A stretch of DNA of 55,498 nt from Verrucomicrobiia bacterium (GTDB lineage Bacteria; Verrucomicrobiota; Verrucomicrobiia; Limisphaerales; Fontisphaeraceae), in the NCBI GenBank assembly GCA_026414565.1, contig JAOAIT010000024.1:1-55498 (forward strand), read 5' to 3'. The stretch's first letter is position 1, and every line of letters starts with the position of its first letter. The notes below the pieces were generated by a model. The model saw only the letters and a list, made by a program, of their open reading frames with translations, ran no database searches and was not told the origin of the DNA. Shown one piece after another: positions 25,795 to 34,021 of this stretch. Both the position numbers and the translations under genes were made by a program.

Positions 25795-25879
25795 GTCAAT
25801 CTCTCTGTCTCTTGGACGCTCCCGGGCGCTGTTTGTTTCATTCTTTGTGTGGTGTCTCCGTCAAATAGCCCCGCGTCCC

Positions 25880-27970
25880 CTAAAACCGGATCTGCAGCGA
25901 CGAATACACCATGTGCGCATCAAAATCATTCCGGCCCCCCGCCGTCGCATCCCGGTGCGTGAAAAACCCGTACTTCAACGCCAGCCGGATGTTGTCCCGC
26001 AGCCGCCGCGTCAGCCCCGCCGTCACCGCGTGCTCCCGCGCATTGGCCCCGTACGGCACCCCAAAGGTCGAGTTGTCGCTGTAATTATCAAAGGCCCGGT
26101 AATAGAAATACGTCGCCTGCGCGTCCGTCTTGTTGTCCAGCACCCACCCCACCGTCGCGCTCGCGCTCCAGTAGTTGTTCCGCGCGTCCAGCACCGCCTG
26201 GGTGAACGAGCTGACCGGCGTCTCCGTCTTGCTGAACACCACATTGAAGCCGCCCTGCAAATACAGCCGCGTCCACGGCACATAAGTCAGGTTCTGCGCA
26301 AAAACATGCGAGGTGATCCGCCCGCTCTCCACCGCCCCCAGCCCCGCCTCGTTCACCGGCTTGGTGTCCACCGTGGAGATCTGGTAGTCATACCGCGACA
26401 CCAGCGTCACCTTCTGATGCGGCCGCAGCGTCAGCCGCGCATTCACGTCGTCCGTGGTGAAATCCTGCCCCGCCAGGAAGCCCGGATACCGGTTGTTGCT
26501 CAGCGGATCATTGGCCGTGTTGTCCACCAGATGATCGTAATCCGTCGAGCGCATCTTCCGATAATACTGCGCGTCCAGCGTCACCCGCCGCGAAGCATAC
26601 CAGTTCACCCCCACCGTGTACTTCTGCCCGAAGCGCGAATCCTCCACATAATGATTCACCGGCAGCGGAAAAGCCGCCCCGATCTCCGTCAGATCGCCCT
26701 CGCCCTGGCTCCACTCGCCCCGCGCGTAAAACACCCAGTTCGTCACCCCCGTGTACCGCAGCTCCAACTGCTCCGCCAGCTCCAGCACGTCCCGCTCGCT
26801 CCGCGCGCTCACCGGCGTCACCGGCCCCACGCCCGTCTGGAAATACCACGCCTCGCTGTCCGTCCCCGTGCGCTGCAGCCGGAAGGAGGGCACCAGCGTC
26901 AGATTCGGCCAGGGCGTGTACATCAGGTTCAGGTTGGCCACGTGATCCTTCAACTGCGAGCCGCCGCTCAATCCGTAGAAGCCCAGCCCGCTGGCCAGCG
27001 CCGGCACAAACTGCACATCATAATCATTCCCGTAAATCCGGCTCCCTCCCACGTCGCTGTCCAGCGTGGTGTACCCATAGCCCGTCGAGAAAAACAGCTT
27101 CTGATGCAGCCGGCTCTCCACAAACGCATGCGCGCTCCACGCCTCCGAGCGCACCGTCTCCCGGTGCGTCACCCGCCGGTCCGCCGCCTCGCCCGGCCAC
27201 TGCCGCATCTTGCGGGCGTTGTCCAGATCGCTCTTGTCATAGCGCACGCCCGCCCCCAGGGTGAATTTCCCCACCGTATGCCGCAGGTCCGCCTGCCAGA
27301 TGTCCCGCTCCTCATCAATGTCGTAAAACGACGGCGCGATGCCCCGCACCGGCCCCAGCCCGTACGGATGCACATACCCCCACGAGGTCGAGCTTTTCAG
27401 CCCCTCCCGCATCTGATGCGTGTACTTCAACGTCAGTTGCGGCAGTTTCTTCAACCGCAGGCCGCCCTCCACCCAGATCTCCCCCCGATCCAGCGCCAGC
27501 GCGTCATCATAGAGATCGTACCACCCCTCGGTGGGCCGGAAAAACCCGCCGCTCCCGTCGTCCCACGTCCGGTAGTACGTCATGCCGCCCCGCAGGAAGC
27601 CCAGATCCTCCTTGGTGATCTCCAGCCGGGCCTTGTAGTCCTGGTTGTCAAACAACACGCGGCCATCCATCAACAGCGTCACCTTCTTCCCCAAATCCCG
27701 CTGGTAATGGAAGTCCTCCATCCCCCCAAAGGTGCGCCGGCGGATCTGCTGCCGCTGCTGGAATGCCGCCCGGTTGCCGTCCAGTGACAACCCGCCCGCG
27801 GAAAACTCGATCCAGTTGTTGTAGGCCTCGAGTTTTTCCTCCAGCGACTTGGCCGCCGCCTCGGAGGTTTCGGCGGCCTGGGCGCCCAAGGCCGCCGCCA
27901 AACCTCCGCACACCAACAAACAGCCCACCGTTCTGGCTGTGGAACCCCGGCAAAGCATGGTCGTTTTCAT
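25880..27970 (-). CDS. Outer-membrane beta-barrel of the MtrB/PioB type
   Basis: MtrB/PioB barrels surround a multihaem cytochrome to make an electron wire through the outer membrane. The 696-residue protein has a signal peptide (cut near AQAAE, about 33), an N-terminal helical part (SLEEKLEAYNNWIEFSAGG), and about 600 residues of alternating, aromatic-rich strands (KVTLLMDGRVLF, VTLDAQYYRKM, TDAQATYFYYRAFDNY), ending SLQIRF with terminal Phe, the usual barrel-insertion signal. MtrB-like barrels are about 650-850 residues. It starts 18 bases after the MtrA-like gene, which strongly supports the assignment. No N-terminal CxxC like that in Shewanella MtrB is visible. Confidence 0.82.
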   Translation of the reverse strand: MKTTMLCRGSTARTVGCLLVCGGLAAALGAQAAETSEAAAKSLEEKLEAYNNWIEFSAGGLSLDGNRAAFQQRQQIRRRTFGGMEDFHYQRDLGKKVTLLMDGRVLFDNQDYKARLEITKEDLGFLRGGMTYYRTWDDGSGGFFRPTEGWYDLYDDALALDRGEIWVEGGLRLKKLPQLTLKYTHQMREGLKSSTSWGYVHPYGLGPVRGIAPSFYDIDEERDIWQADLRHTVGKFTLGAGVRYDKSDLDNARKMRQWPGEAADRRVTHRETVRSEAWSAHAFVESRLHQKLFFSTGYGYTTLDSDVGGSRIYGNDYDVQFVPALASGLGFYGLSGGSQLKDHVANLNLMYTPWPNLTLVPSFRLQRTGTDSEAWYFQTGVGPVTPVSARSERDVLELAEQLELRYTGVTNWVFYARGEWSQGEGDLTEIGAAFPLPVNHYVEDSRFGQKYTVGVNWYASRRVTLDAQYYRKMRSTDYDHLVDNTANDPLSNNRYPGFLAGQDFTTDDVNARLTLRPHQKVTLVSRYDYQISTVDTKPVNEAGLGAVESGRITSHVFAQNLTYVPWTRLYLQGGFNVVFSKTETPVSSFTQAVLDARNNYWSASATVGWVLDNKTDAQATYFYYRAFDNYSDNSTFGVPYGANAREHAVTAGLTRRLRDNIRLALKYGFFTHRDATAGGRNDFDAHMVYSSLQIRF

Positions 27971-27988
27971 GGGATGTACTCCGGGAGG

Positions 27989-28822
27989 TTAGAACCGCAA
28001 TGAGGGATTCACCCGCGAGCCATGCACCGCCTCATGACATCCCGCGGTCCAACACGTGCCCTGCTGCAAACTGATCTTGTGATCCACCCCGCCGATCAGA
28101 ATCTTGCCCGGGGTCACCTGCTGGAAATGGCACTTCAAACACAAATTCGCATTCCGCGCCGTCAGCAGCTTCGCGTTCACCGTCCCGTGCGGATCATGGC
28201 AGCTCGTGCAGCCCTCCCGCATCGCCGCATGCTCAAACACATACGGCCCCCGCTGCGCCTCATGGCATCGCAGGCACGCCTCGTTCTGCGCCAGCCACGC
28301 CGTCCCCCCGCCCCGCGTCGCCGGCCCCTTGTGCGGATCGTGGCAGTCCGTGCAGCTCATCCGCCCCTCCGGCACCGGATGATGATGCGCCGCCTGAAAC
28401 GCCCCGCGCTTGTCCACATGGCAGGTGAAACACGTCTCGCTCGATTTCCGCGGATTCAAAATCGTCGGCCGGTCGCTCACCACCGCCGCCTCCAGCGTCA
28501 GATTGTGGCTCGCAATCCGCCGCTCCCCGCCCGATTCCACATGCAGACTGCCCGGCCCGTGGCAGCTTTCGCAGCCCATGTTGATCGCATTCGGTCCCTT
28601 GGCCATTAGCCGCGCATGCGCCGCCGTCTGGAAATCCTTGTAGATTTCCTCATGGCACTGCTCGCATTCCTTGGAGCCTACATACTTGGCCCCGGGAATG
28701 TCCGGCGGCACCACCACCGTGCGCGTCACCGTGGCGCATGAGGCCGCCAGCACCGCCAGCGCCCCCGCCGCCGCCAGGCCCCAGCCCCCGCCCGGTATCC
28801 CGTCCAGCATTCGTTTTAACAT
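27989..28822 (-). CDS. Eight-haem MtrA/DmsE-like periplasmic cytochrome c
   Basis: The family sits inside MtrB-type barrels and conducts electrons outward. I start at the ATG at 28822 (277 residues) because AGGTGAGG stands seven bases upstream; a GTG four codons earlier lacks this site. Signal peptide about 1-29 ends AVLAASC, a poor lipobox. There are seven CxxCH motifs (CEQCH, CESCH, CFTCH, CTDCH, CLRCH, CTSCH, CLKCH) and a final CX4CH (CWTAGCH). The blocks QRGPYVFEHAAMREGCTSCH and DPHGTVNAKLL, and the ending AVHGSRVNPSLRF, match the DmsE/MtrA pattern. Shewanella MtrA has ten haems, so this copy is shorter. The barrel gene follows 18 bases downstream. Confidence 0.87.
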   Translation of the reverse strand: MLKRMLDGIPGGGWGLAAAGALAVLAASCATVTRTVVVPPDIPGAKYVGSKECEQCHEEIYKDFQTAAHARLMAKGPNAINMGCESCHGPGSLHVESGGERRIASHNLTLEAAVVSDRPTILNPRKSSETCFTCHVDKRGAFQAAHHHPVPEGRMSCTDCHDPHKGPATRGGGTAWLAQNEACLRCHEAQRGPYVFEHAAMREGCTSCHDPHGTVNAKLLTARNANLCLKCHFQQVTPGKILIGGVDHKISLQQGTCWTAGCHEAVHGSRVNPSLRF

Positions 28823-28870
28823 AAGCGGCCTCACCTGTTGCGTGTTGCCTGTTGCACACCGCCGTCCGCG

Positions 28871-30682
28871 CTACCTGGCCAGCTCCGCCTTCACCTTGTC
28901 ATTGGCCACCTTCAACAAATACCGCGTGTAGGCGTTGTTGTGCACGCCATAACTCCCGTCCTGCTTCACCATGTACAAATTGAACCGCGCCTCCATGATC
29001 GCCCGCGGCAGCCCGTTGGTCGGGTTGGTCTGCTGCGCCGCCGTCGGCCCCGTCCACGACAACGCCCCCGCCGGCGCCGGCGACAATGAACCCGGCGTGT
29101 TGAACTCCCACGCCAGCTCCGGCACGCTGTTGGTCACCCGCACCCCGTTGACCACCTGCACCACCCGCCCCGCATTCCGCAGGGCCGCCGGTGCCTTCGT
29201 CCGCGCCCACAACACCAGGTTGCTCTGCACCTCCGCCATCTTGTTGCGCGTCACCTCCTGCGTGAATTCAATCAGCAGCTCCATCCACTCGTCATCCTGG
29301 CCCGTGTGGCAGTCCCGGCATTTGTCAAACGTCTGCGTCGGATTGAAATTGTGCCCCGTGTGATTGGGGTTGTTGGCCGTCGGATTGGTCACCGTCACCT
29401 TCTGCATGTGGCAGTCCACGCACTGTTTCTGCAACTGCCAGTGCGGTGACATCGGCACCGGCGCATTCGTCGGCACCACCCCCAGGTTGCCCACCAGAAT
29501 GTTATATTGCGGCGAATAATGCGGCGCCCGCGCCGTCCCATACGGATCCGCCCCCCGCCCGTTGTGGCACTGCCCGCACACCTGCACGCTCGCATTGTAC
29601 CCCTTCTGCACCAGGTTCGTCCCCGACGTCACCATGTTGTAGGCATTGGTCGAGAACAACGGATACCGCAGCATGTACCCGTACTGCGTCTTGCTGTGCG
29701 GATCGTGGCATACCACGCACGTAATCCCAATCGCCGCCGCCTCCCGCCCCGCCGACACCCCCGGCGGCAGCCGGAACACATTGGTCATCAGCGTCGAAAG
29801 CGCATTCGTCGTCGCCGGCTCCTTCAACATCGCATACCGCACACTGCCCGAATGGCACGCCCCGCACGAATTCATCCGCCCCAGCGAGGTCGCCTCCGTC
29901 CCCAGAAAACCGGCCACCAGCTCCTCGTTCACCTCCGCATGCAAATGCGTCTCCCATTCATTGAACGTCGGATGATGCGCGTCAGTGTGGCAGCCGCCGC
30001 ACAACTGCGACGCCAGCTCCTTCACCGGCCGCGTCGTCGGATCAAACGGATTGGCCGCATGCGCCGCCGCCGGCCCGTGGCAGCTCTCGCAGCCCACATT
30101 GGCCAGATCCGGCGTCAGCGCCTCGCTCTTGTACCCCGTCGGCAGCCCATACCCCACCGTATGACACGGCAGGCACCGGCTGTTGTTGTGCATGTTGATC
30201 CGCTTGAGCGAGGCCAGCGCATTGCCATGGCGCGTCTGCAGCCAGCCGCCATGCGCGCTGCGATGGCACGCCGAGCACTCCGTGCTCCCGGCAAACACCG
30301 GCGACGGCCCCGCCACCCGGAAGGTCGCATTGTCCCCCAGCGGCACCGTGGCGCTGAAGCCGTAGGTCGTGGCCAGCGTCTGCCACCCGTTGCTCCGCAA
30401 CCCCCTGTTGCCCTGCAACAGGAACGGCGTCACCGGATCCACAAACCCGCGCCACGTCACCACCACCTGGTTGTTGGTGGTCGTGCGGATGCTGGTGATG
30501 ATCGGCCGCGCCGGCATCCCGCCCTCGTGCGGCTCCTGCAAATGAATCTCATACGGATCCCCATGCGCCGCCCCCTGGATCGCCGCCGCCCATCCGGCCG
30601 CCGCCAGCGCCAGTCCATAAACCACGCCGCGGCGCCACGCCAGGCGCGCCTGTTGCCGAAAACCAGATGCCATCGTCTTCAT
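28871..30682 (-). CDS. Nine-haem exported cytochrome c, first gene of the conduit operon
   Basis: With the ATG at 30682 the protein has 603 residues: a signal peptide (about 1-40), an FN3-like beta domain (RPIITSIRTTTNNQVVVTWR and the following 60 residues), then nine CxxCH motifs (CSACH, CLPCH, CESCH, CGGCH, CGACH, CVVCH, CGQCH, CVDCH, CRDCH). The 100-residue C-terminal part has no haem and ends YGVHNNAYTRYLLKVANDKV. The GVHN-YxxxLL pattern resembles the C-terminal helix of pentahaem nitrite reductase and cytochrome c554/HAO relatives. It could be the extracellular partner that MtrC plays elsewhere, or a reductase. I cannot show catalysis from the sequence. Confidence 0.87.
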   Translation of the reverse strand: MKTMASGFRQQARLAWRRGVVYGLALAAAGWAAAIQGAAHGDPYEIHLQEPHEGGMPARPIITSIRTTTNNQVVVTWRGFVDPVTPFLLQGNRGLRSNGWQTLATTYGFSATVPLGDNATFRVAGPSPVFAGSTECSACHRSAHGGWLQTRHGNALASLKRINMHNNSRCLPCHTVGYGLPTGYKSEALTPDLANVGCESCHGPAAAHAANPFDPTTRPVKELASQLCGGCHTDAHHPTFNEWETHLHAEVNEELVAGFLGTEATSLGRMNSCGACHSGSVRYAMLKEPATTNALSTLMTNVFRLPPGVSAGREAAAIGITCVVCHDPHSKTQYGYMLRYPLFSTNAYNMVTSGTNLVQKGYNASVQVCGQCHNGRGADPYGTARAPHYSPQYNILVGNLGVVPTNAPVPMSPHWQLQKQCVDCHMQKVTVTNPTANNPNHTGHNFNPTQTFDKCRDCHTGQDDEWMELLIEFTQEVTRNKMAEVQSNLVLWARTKAPAALRNAGRVVQVVNGVRVTNSVPELAWEFNTPGSLSPAPAGALSWTGPTAAQQTNPTNGLPRAIMEARFNLYMVKQDGSYGVHNNAYTRYLLKVANDKVKAELAR

Positions 30683-31183
30683 AGCCACCGGTACTGTGTG
30701 GAGGGTTCAACCCGGCCTACCGCGCCGGGGGGCTGGCCGGCGCCCGTGCGGCACCGCCGCAGGACCGGACGCCACTTGCCGTTGTTGACCAGCATGCACG
30801 TTACCATTTGTACGCGCCGGCCCTCACCCCAGCCACACCAATTTTGGTAAGCTCATAACCTTTTTTGCCCCGCCCCTACTGGCCACGGTTAGCCGACATA
30901 ATAAGTTATCGTGATTATATACAAGTTTATGGTTAATTATTTTAATATTTTCTTAAATAATGCGCTCCCGGGCCGCCGTCCCGCCCCAGCCCGCCCCGGT
31001 GGGGCATGGACTAATAATATATATTAGTAGAACTAAAATAATCTTCGGCGATTGAGATATTCTTATATGCGCATGACATTATTCACCGCACCCCCGGCGT
31101 CCTCCCCACCGGCAGATGGCCCCCACCTCCTCACCACTCGCCACCGGCAACCCTCACCCCCAAGCCCTCCTCGCGGCCGCCCG
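30683..31183. promoter_or_regulatory. 501-base intergenic region with AT-rich island
   Basis: There is no gene here. Bases about 30885-31085 are strikingly AT-rich in an otherwise very GC-rich window. On the minus strand TATAAT (forward ATTATA, 30914-30919) could be a -10 for the cytochrome operon, which would give a leader of about 225 bases. A 19-base palindrome lies at 31010-31028. The GC-rich part (30700-30850) can fold but I see no firm RNA family. It also follows the stop of the protease gene, so it contains that gene's 3' end. Confidence 0.55.
31010..31028. promoter_or_regulatory. 19-base palindrome in the AT-rich island
   Basis: ACTAATA-ATATA-TATTAGT has perfect 7-base arms and a 5-base centre. 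It lies about 90 bases upstream of the candidate -10 of the cytochrome operon (minus strand), a position suited to a dimeric activator or repressor. No other copy was noticed in the window. Confidence 0.5.
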
Positions 31184-33778
31184 CTAGCGCCTCAGCCGGA
31201 AATACCGGCTGCTTTCCGTCCGCGGCACAAAGGCCTCCGTCTCGGGAAATCGTCCCGGGATGGCGGCCGCCGGACTGAACCCCCCGCCCAGCGTCCCCGC
31301 CGTCCACAATTCAAACAGCTCGCCCCCGCCCGCCGGCCAGCTCAACCGCAGGTAGTGCGCATTGAACGGTGACAAATCCAGCACCAGCGGTTGATTCGGC
31401 GCCCGCGGATCCGTCCCCAACACCTGCTCCACCGCGTTGTTGTAGCCGTCCCCGTCCGGGTCCCCCTGCGGCTGGCCCTGCGTGGTCTGGAGCCAGGCCA
31501 GCTCCCAGGCGTCGTCCAACCCGTTGGCATTGGTGTCGGTGATGGACACCCCCTGCAACACCAGCTCCGCATACGTCCACACCCCCGTGGCACCGCTCAC
31601 TTCATCGCTGATTTGGGCGCGCCACACCCCGCGCCCGGCCTCGTAAAAATGGTGGCACGTGTAATACGTCCAGTCGCTCGGCCCGGCGCTCGTATCCGTG
31701 TTGCGCATCTGCAGCTCGCTCACCGTGCCCGCCGGCGATTGCAACGTGATGCGCAAATCCCCCCGCCGCGGATGCGTGGTCTTCACCCGCAGCCCCACCC
31801 ACTCGCACACCAGGCCGTTGGTCACCGTAAAATCCACCGCCGCCGCCTGCAACCGCAACCGCGCCGTCGCCCCGGCGTTGGTGGTCAGCCAGCCCCGCAA
31901 CTGCGCCCCGTGCGTCTGCGCCAGCAACGCCGCCGGCAGCGGACAAAACTCCGACACCGCCAGCGCCGCGGGCGTCCCCGCGTTGGTCAGATAAAACAAC
32001 ACGCCGCCCGCTCCGGCGGCCGCCGCCGCCTGGATCACCGCCTCATAATTCGTCCCCGCCACCGGCAACACCACATACCTGCCCTGCGCATTCGTGGGCG
32101 ACAGCTCCTCCGCCCCGTTCAGCGCCACCAGCGGCAGCCACGCGGTGGGCCGGTCCGCCCGCGGCCCCCAACGATTCGGCTCCGCCGGGAACGACAACTC
32201 CGGGCTGCCGCCCTGCTCCCGAGCCACCTCCAAGCGCAACGGATTTTCCGGAATCGCCACCGCCTGCGTGGACACCACCGACACCTCCACCGCCGGCGGC
32301 CGGTTGCTCCACCCCCGCGCCAGCCGCACCGCCTGCCCCGCCTCCGGCACGCCGAAGCCCACATTCACACTCACCCGCAGCCCCGCGCCATTGGTTTTCA
32401 CCGCCGGATCCGCCAGATCATAGTGCCCGGCCGAGAGCAGCAAAACCTGCTGCACATCCCGGTAGGTCAGATTCGTATTGACCGCCAGCACCAGCGCCGC
32501 CAGGCCCGCCATCTGCGGCACGCTGAAGGACGTGCCCGCCAGATCCCCCGTGTAATCGCTCGCGTCGTTCTCCGGCCACCCCGCGGCATTGGTGCTCCAG
32601 CCCGCCGCCCCGCTCAAGTCCGTGCTCCACACCCCATTCCAATACAGCCCCGTCCCGTTGGGCATCGCCAACAGCACACACGTCCCCAGACAACTGTAGG
32701 GCGCCACCCGCCCGTCCGCCTTCACCGCCCCCACCGTGATCACCCGCGGATCGTTCAAATAACCGTCGTCCGTCGCCAGCCGCACATACGGCCGCGCATT
32801 CCCGCTGGGCCGGCACATGATCACCCCGCGCCCGCCCCGCCCCTCGCCCAACGCCACCGCCAGCGCCTGCCGCTCCGCCTCCGTGGGCCGCGTCTGCCGG
32901 ATTTCATTCGATTCATTCCAACTGTGATTCTGAATCCCCACCCGCTGGATCCGGTGTTGAAACATCTCCGCCAGCCGCAGATTGCTCACAAAATTTCCGT
33001 TCGCGCTGAGGATCACCCAACTGGCAAACTGCGCCTCCGGCGCCACCCCCGCCACCCCGCGCCGGTTGCCCGCCTCCGCCACCGCCAGCCCCGCCACCCA
33101 CGTCCCATGCGCGTCATTGGCCATGCTCGGCCAGCCGTTGGTTTGCAGCGTGTCAAAATTGTAGTGCAGCCCCGCCGCCTGGCGGTTCGTCAAGTCCCGG
33201 TGATCCAGATCAATCCCCCCGTCCGCAATCGCGATGATCTGCCCCGCCCCCCGGCTCAACGGCCACGCCGCCCGCACATTCAAATCCGCCCCCAGCGGCA
33301 GCCCGTTGGTGGCCCGATTCTCCAGATGCCATTGCCGCCCAAACCACGGATCATTCGGCGCCGCCGCATACGGCCCCTCCCGCCGCAACGGCCGATACTC
33401 CTCCGGACTCGCCACCCGCACCTCCGCCCGCCGGCTCCAGCGCTCCGCCAGCTCCAGCGCCGCCCACGCCGCCGGCGCCGCCACCACCGCCATCTGCTCC
33501 CCGATCAAAAACTCCGCCTCCACCCCCTCGCGCGCCAGAAAATCCCGCACCCGCGCCGGCGCCGCCACCCCCACCACCACCCGCCGCCCATACTCCCGCC
33601 GGACGCCATCCTCGCGCACCCCCGGCAGCGTGGCCGCCTCCCTCACGCCCAGCGCTGCCGTCACCTCCACCACCCGCAGCTCCGGCTCGCGCCACACAAA
33701 ACGCCGCGTCTCCGCCGCCCCGGCCACCGCCGCGAGCGCCAGCAACACGGCCCCGCCCCATCGCCATAAACCACGCAT
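31184..33778 (-). CDS. Secreted subtilisin-like serine protease with P-domain
   Basis: This exported S8 protease has 864 residues: signal peptide (about 1-24), propeptide-like region to about 140, catalytic domain with Asp in IADGGIDLDH, His in NDAHGTWVAG, oxyanion Asn in RPSGNARPYV and Ser in GTSFSVPQMAG (the usual GTSMAAP is altered). A PA-like insert follows (about 540-640). Next is a proprotein-convertase P-domain (LRVKTTHPRRGDLRITLQSP, with WTYYTCHHFYEA) and calcium-loop repeats DTNANGLDDAWE and DPDGDGYNNAVEQVLGTDP. The C-terminus is a short beta domain ending SSRYFRLRR, common in verrucomicrobial secreted proteins. ATG at 33778 is preferred to a TTG two codons upstream. Confidence 0.9.
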   Translation of the reverse strand: MRGLWRWGGAVLLALAAVAGAAETRRFVWREPELRVVEVTAALGVREAATLPGVREDGVRREYGRRVVVGVAAPARVRDFLAREGVEAEFLIGEQMAVVAAPAAWAALELAERWSRRAEVRVASPEEYRPLRREGPYAAAPNDPWFGRQWHLENRATNGLPLGADLNVRAAWPLSRGAGQIIAIADGGIDLDHRDLTNRQAAGLHYNFDTLQTNGWPSMANDAHGTWVAGLAVAEAGNRRGVAGVAPEAQFASWVILSANGNFVSNLRLAEMFQHRIQRVGIQNHSWNESNEIRQTRPTEAERQALAVALGEGRGGRGVIMCRPSGNARPYVRLATDDGYLNDPRVITVGAVKADGRVAPYSCLGTCVLLAMPNGTGLYWNGVWSTDLSGAAGWSTNAAGWPENDASDYTGDLAGTSFSVPQMAGLAALVLAVNTNLTYRDVQQVLLLSAGHYDLADPAVKTNGAGLRVSVNVGFGVPEAGQAVRLARGWSNRPPAVEVSVVSTQAVAIPENPLRLEVAREQGGSPELSFPAEPNRWGPRADRPTAWLPLVALNGAEELSPTNAQGRYVVLPVAGTNYEAVIQAAAAAGAGGVLFYLTNAGTPAALAVSEFCPLPAALLAQTHGAQLRGWLTTNAGATARLRLQAAAVDFTVTNGLVCEWVGLRVKTTHPRRGDLRITLQSPAGTVSELQMRNTDTSAGPSDWTYYTCHHFYEAGRGVWRAQISDEVSGATGVWTYAELVLQGVSITDTNANGLDDAWELAWLQTTQGQPQGDPDGDGYNNAVEQVLGTDPRAPNQPLVLDLSPFNAHYLRLSWPAGGGELFELWTAGTLGGGFSPAAAIPGRFPETEAFVPRTESSRYFRLRR

Positions 33779-34021
33779 GAACAACGCCTAACCATAATGG
33801 CAATCTCCCCCTTTTTCCATCGCCGTTTCGCCCTTTTCCGCGGGCGGCCGGCCCAAAAACGCCCGCCGCCCGCCACTTCACTTGGACTTGCGCCCGCCCG
33901 GCAAAACCGACACATTAACCCCCATGCAGTGGACCACGGAAATCACCGCCCGCCTGCCGGGAGCATGCCGCCGGCGGCCGTGGCCTGCCCTGTGTTCAAC
34001 CTCCATGCCACCTCCCGTCCT

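Noticed and set aside
28871-30682. Calling the nine-haem protein a nitrite reductase (NrfA)
   Set aside because: It lacks the catalytic CxxCK motif and has nine rather than five haem sites. Only the C-terminal GVHN helix is similar.
30680-30830. Resemblance of the cytochrome operon leader to a c-di-GMP (GEMM) riboswitch
   Set aside because: GGTAGGCCGGGTTG on the minus strand recalls the 3' end of GEMM, and GEMM controls cytochromes in Geobacter, but the CGCACAGGGCAAAC and GACGCAAAG elements are absent. A covariance-model search would decide.
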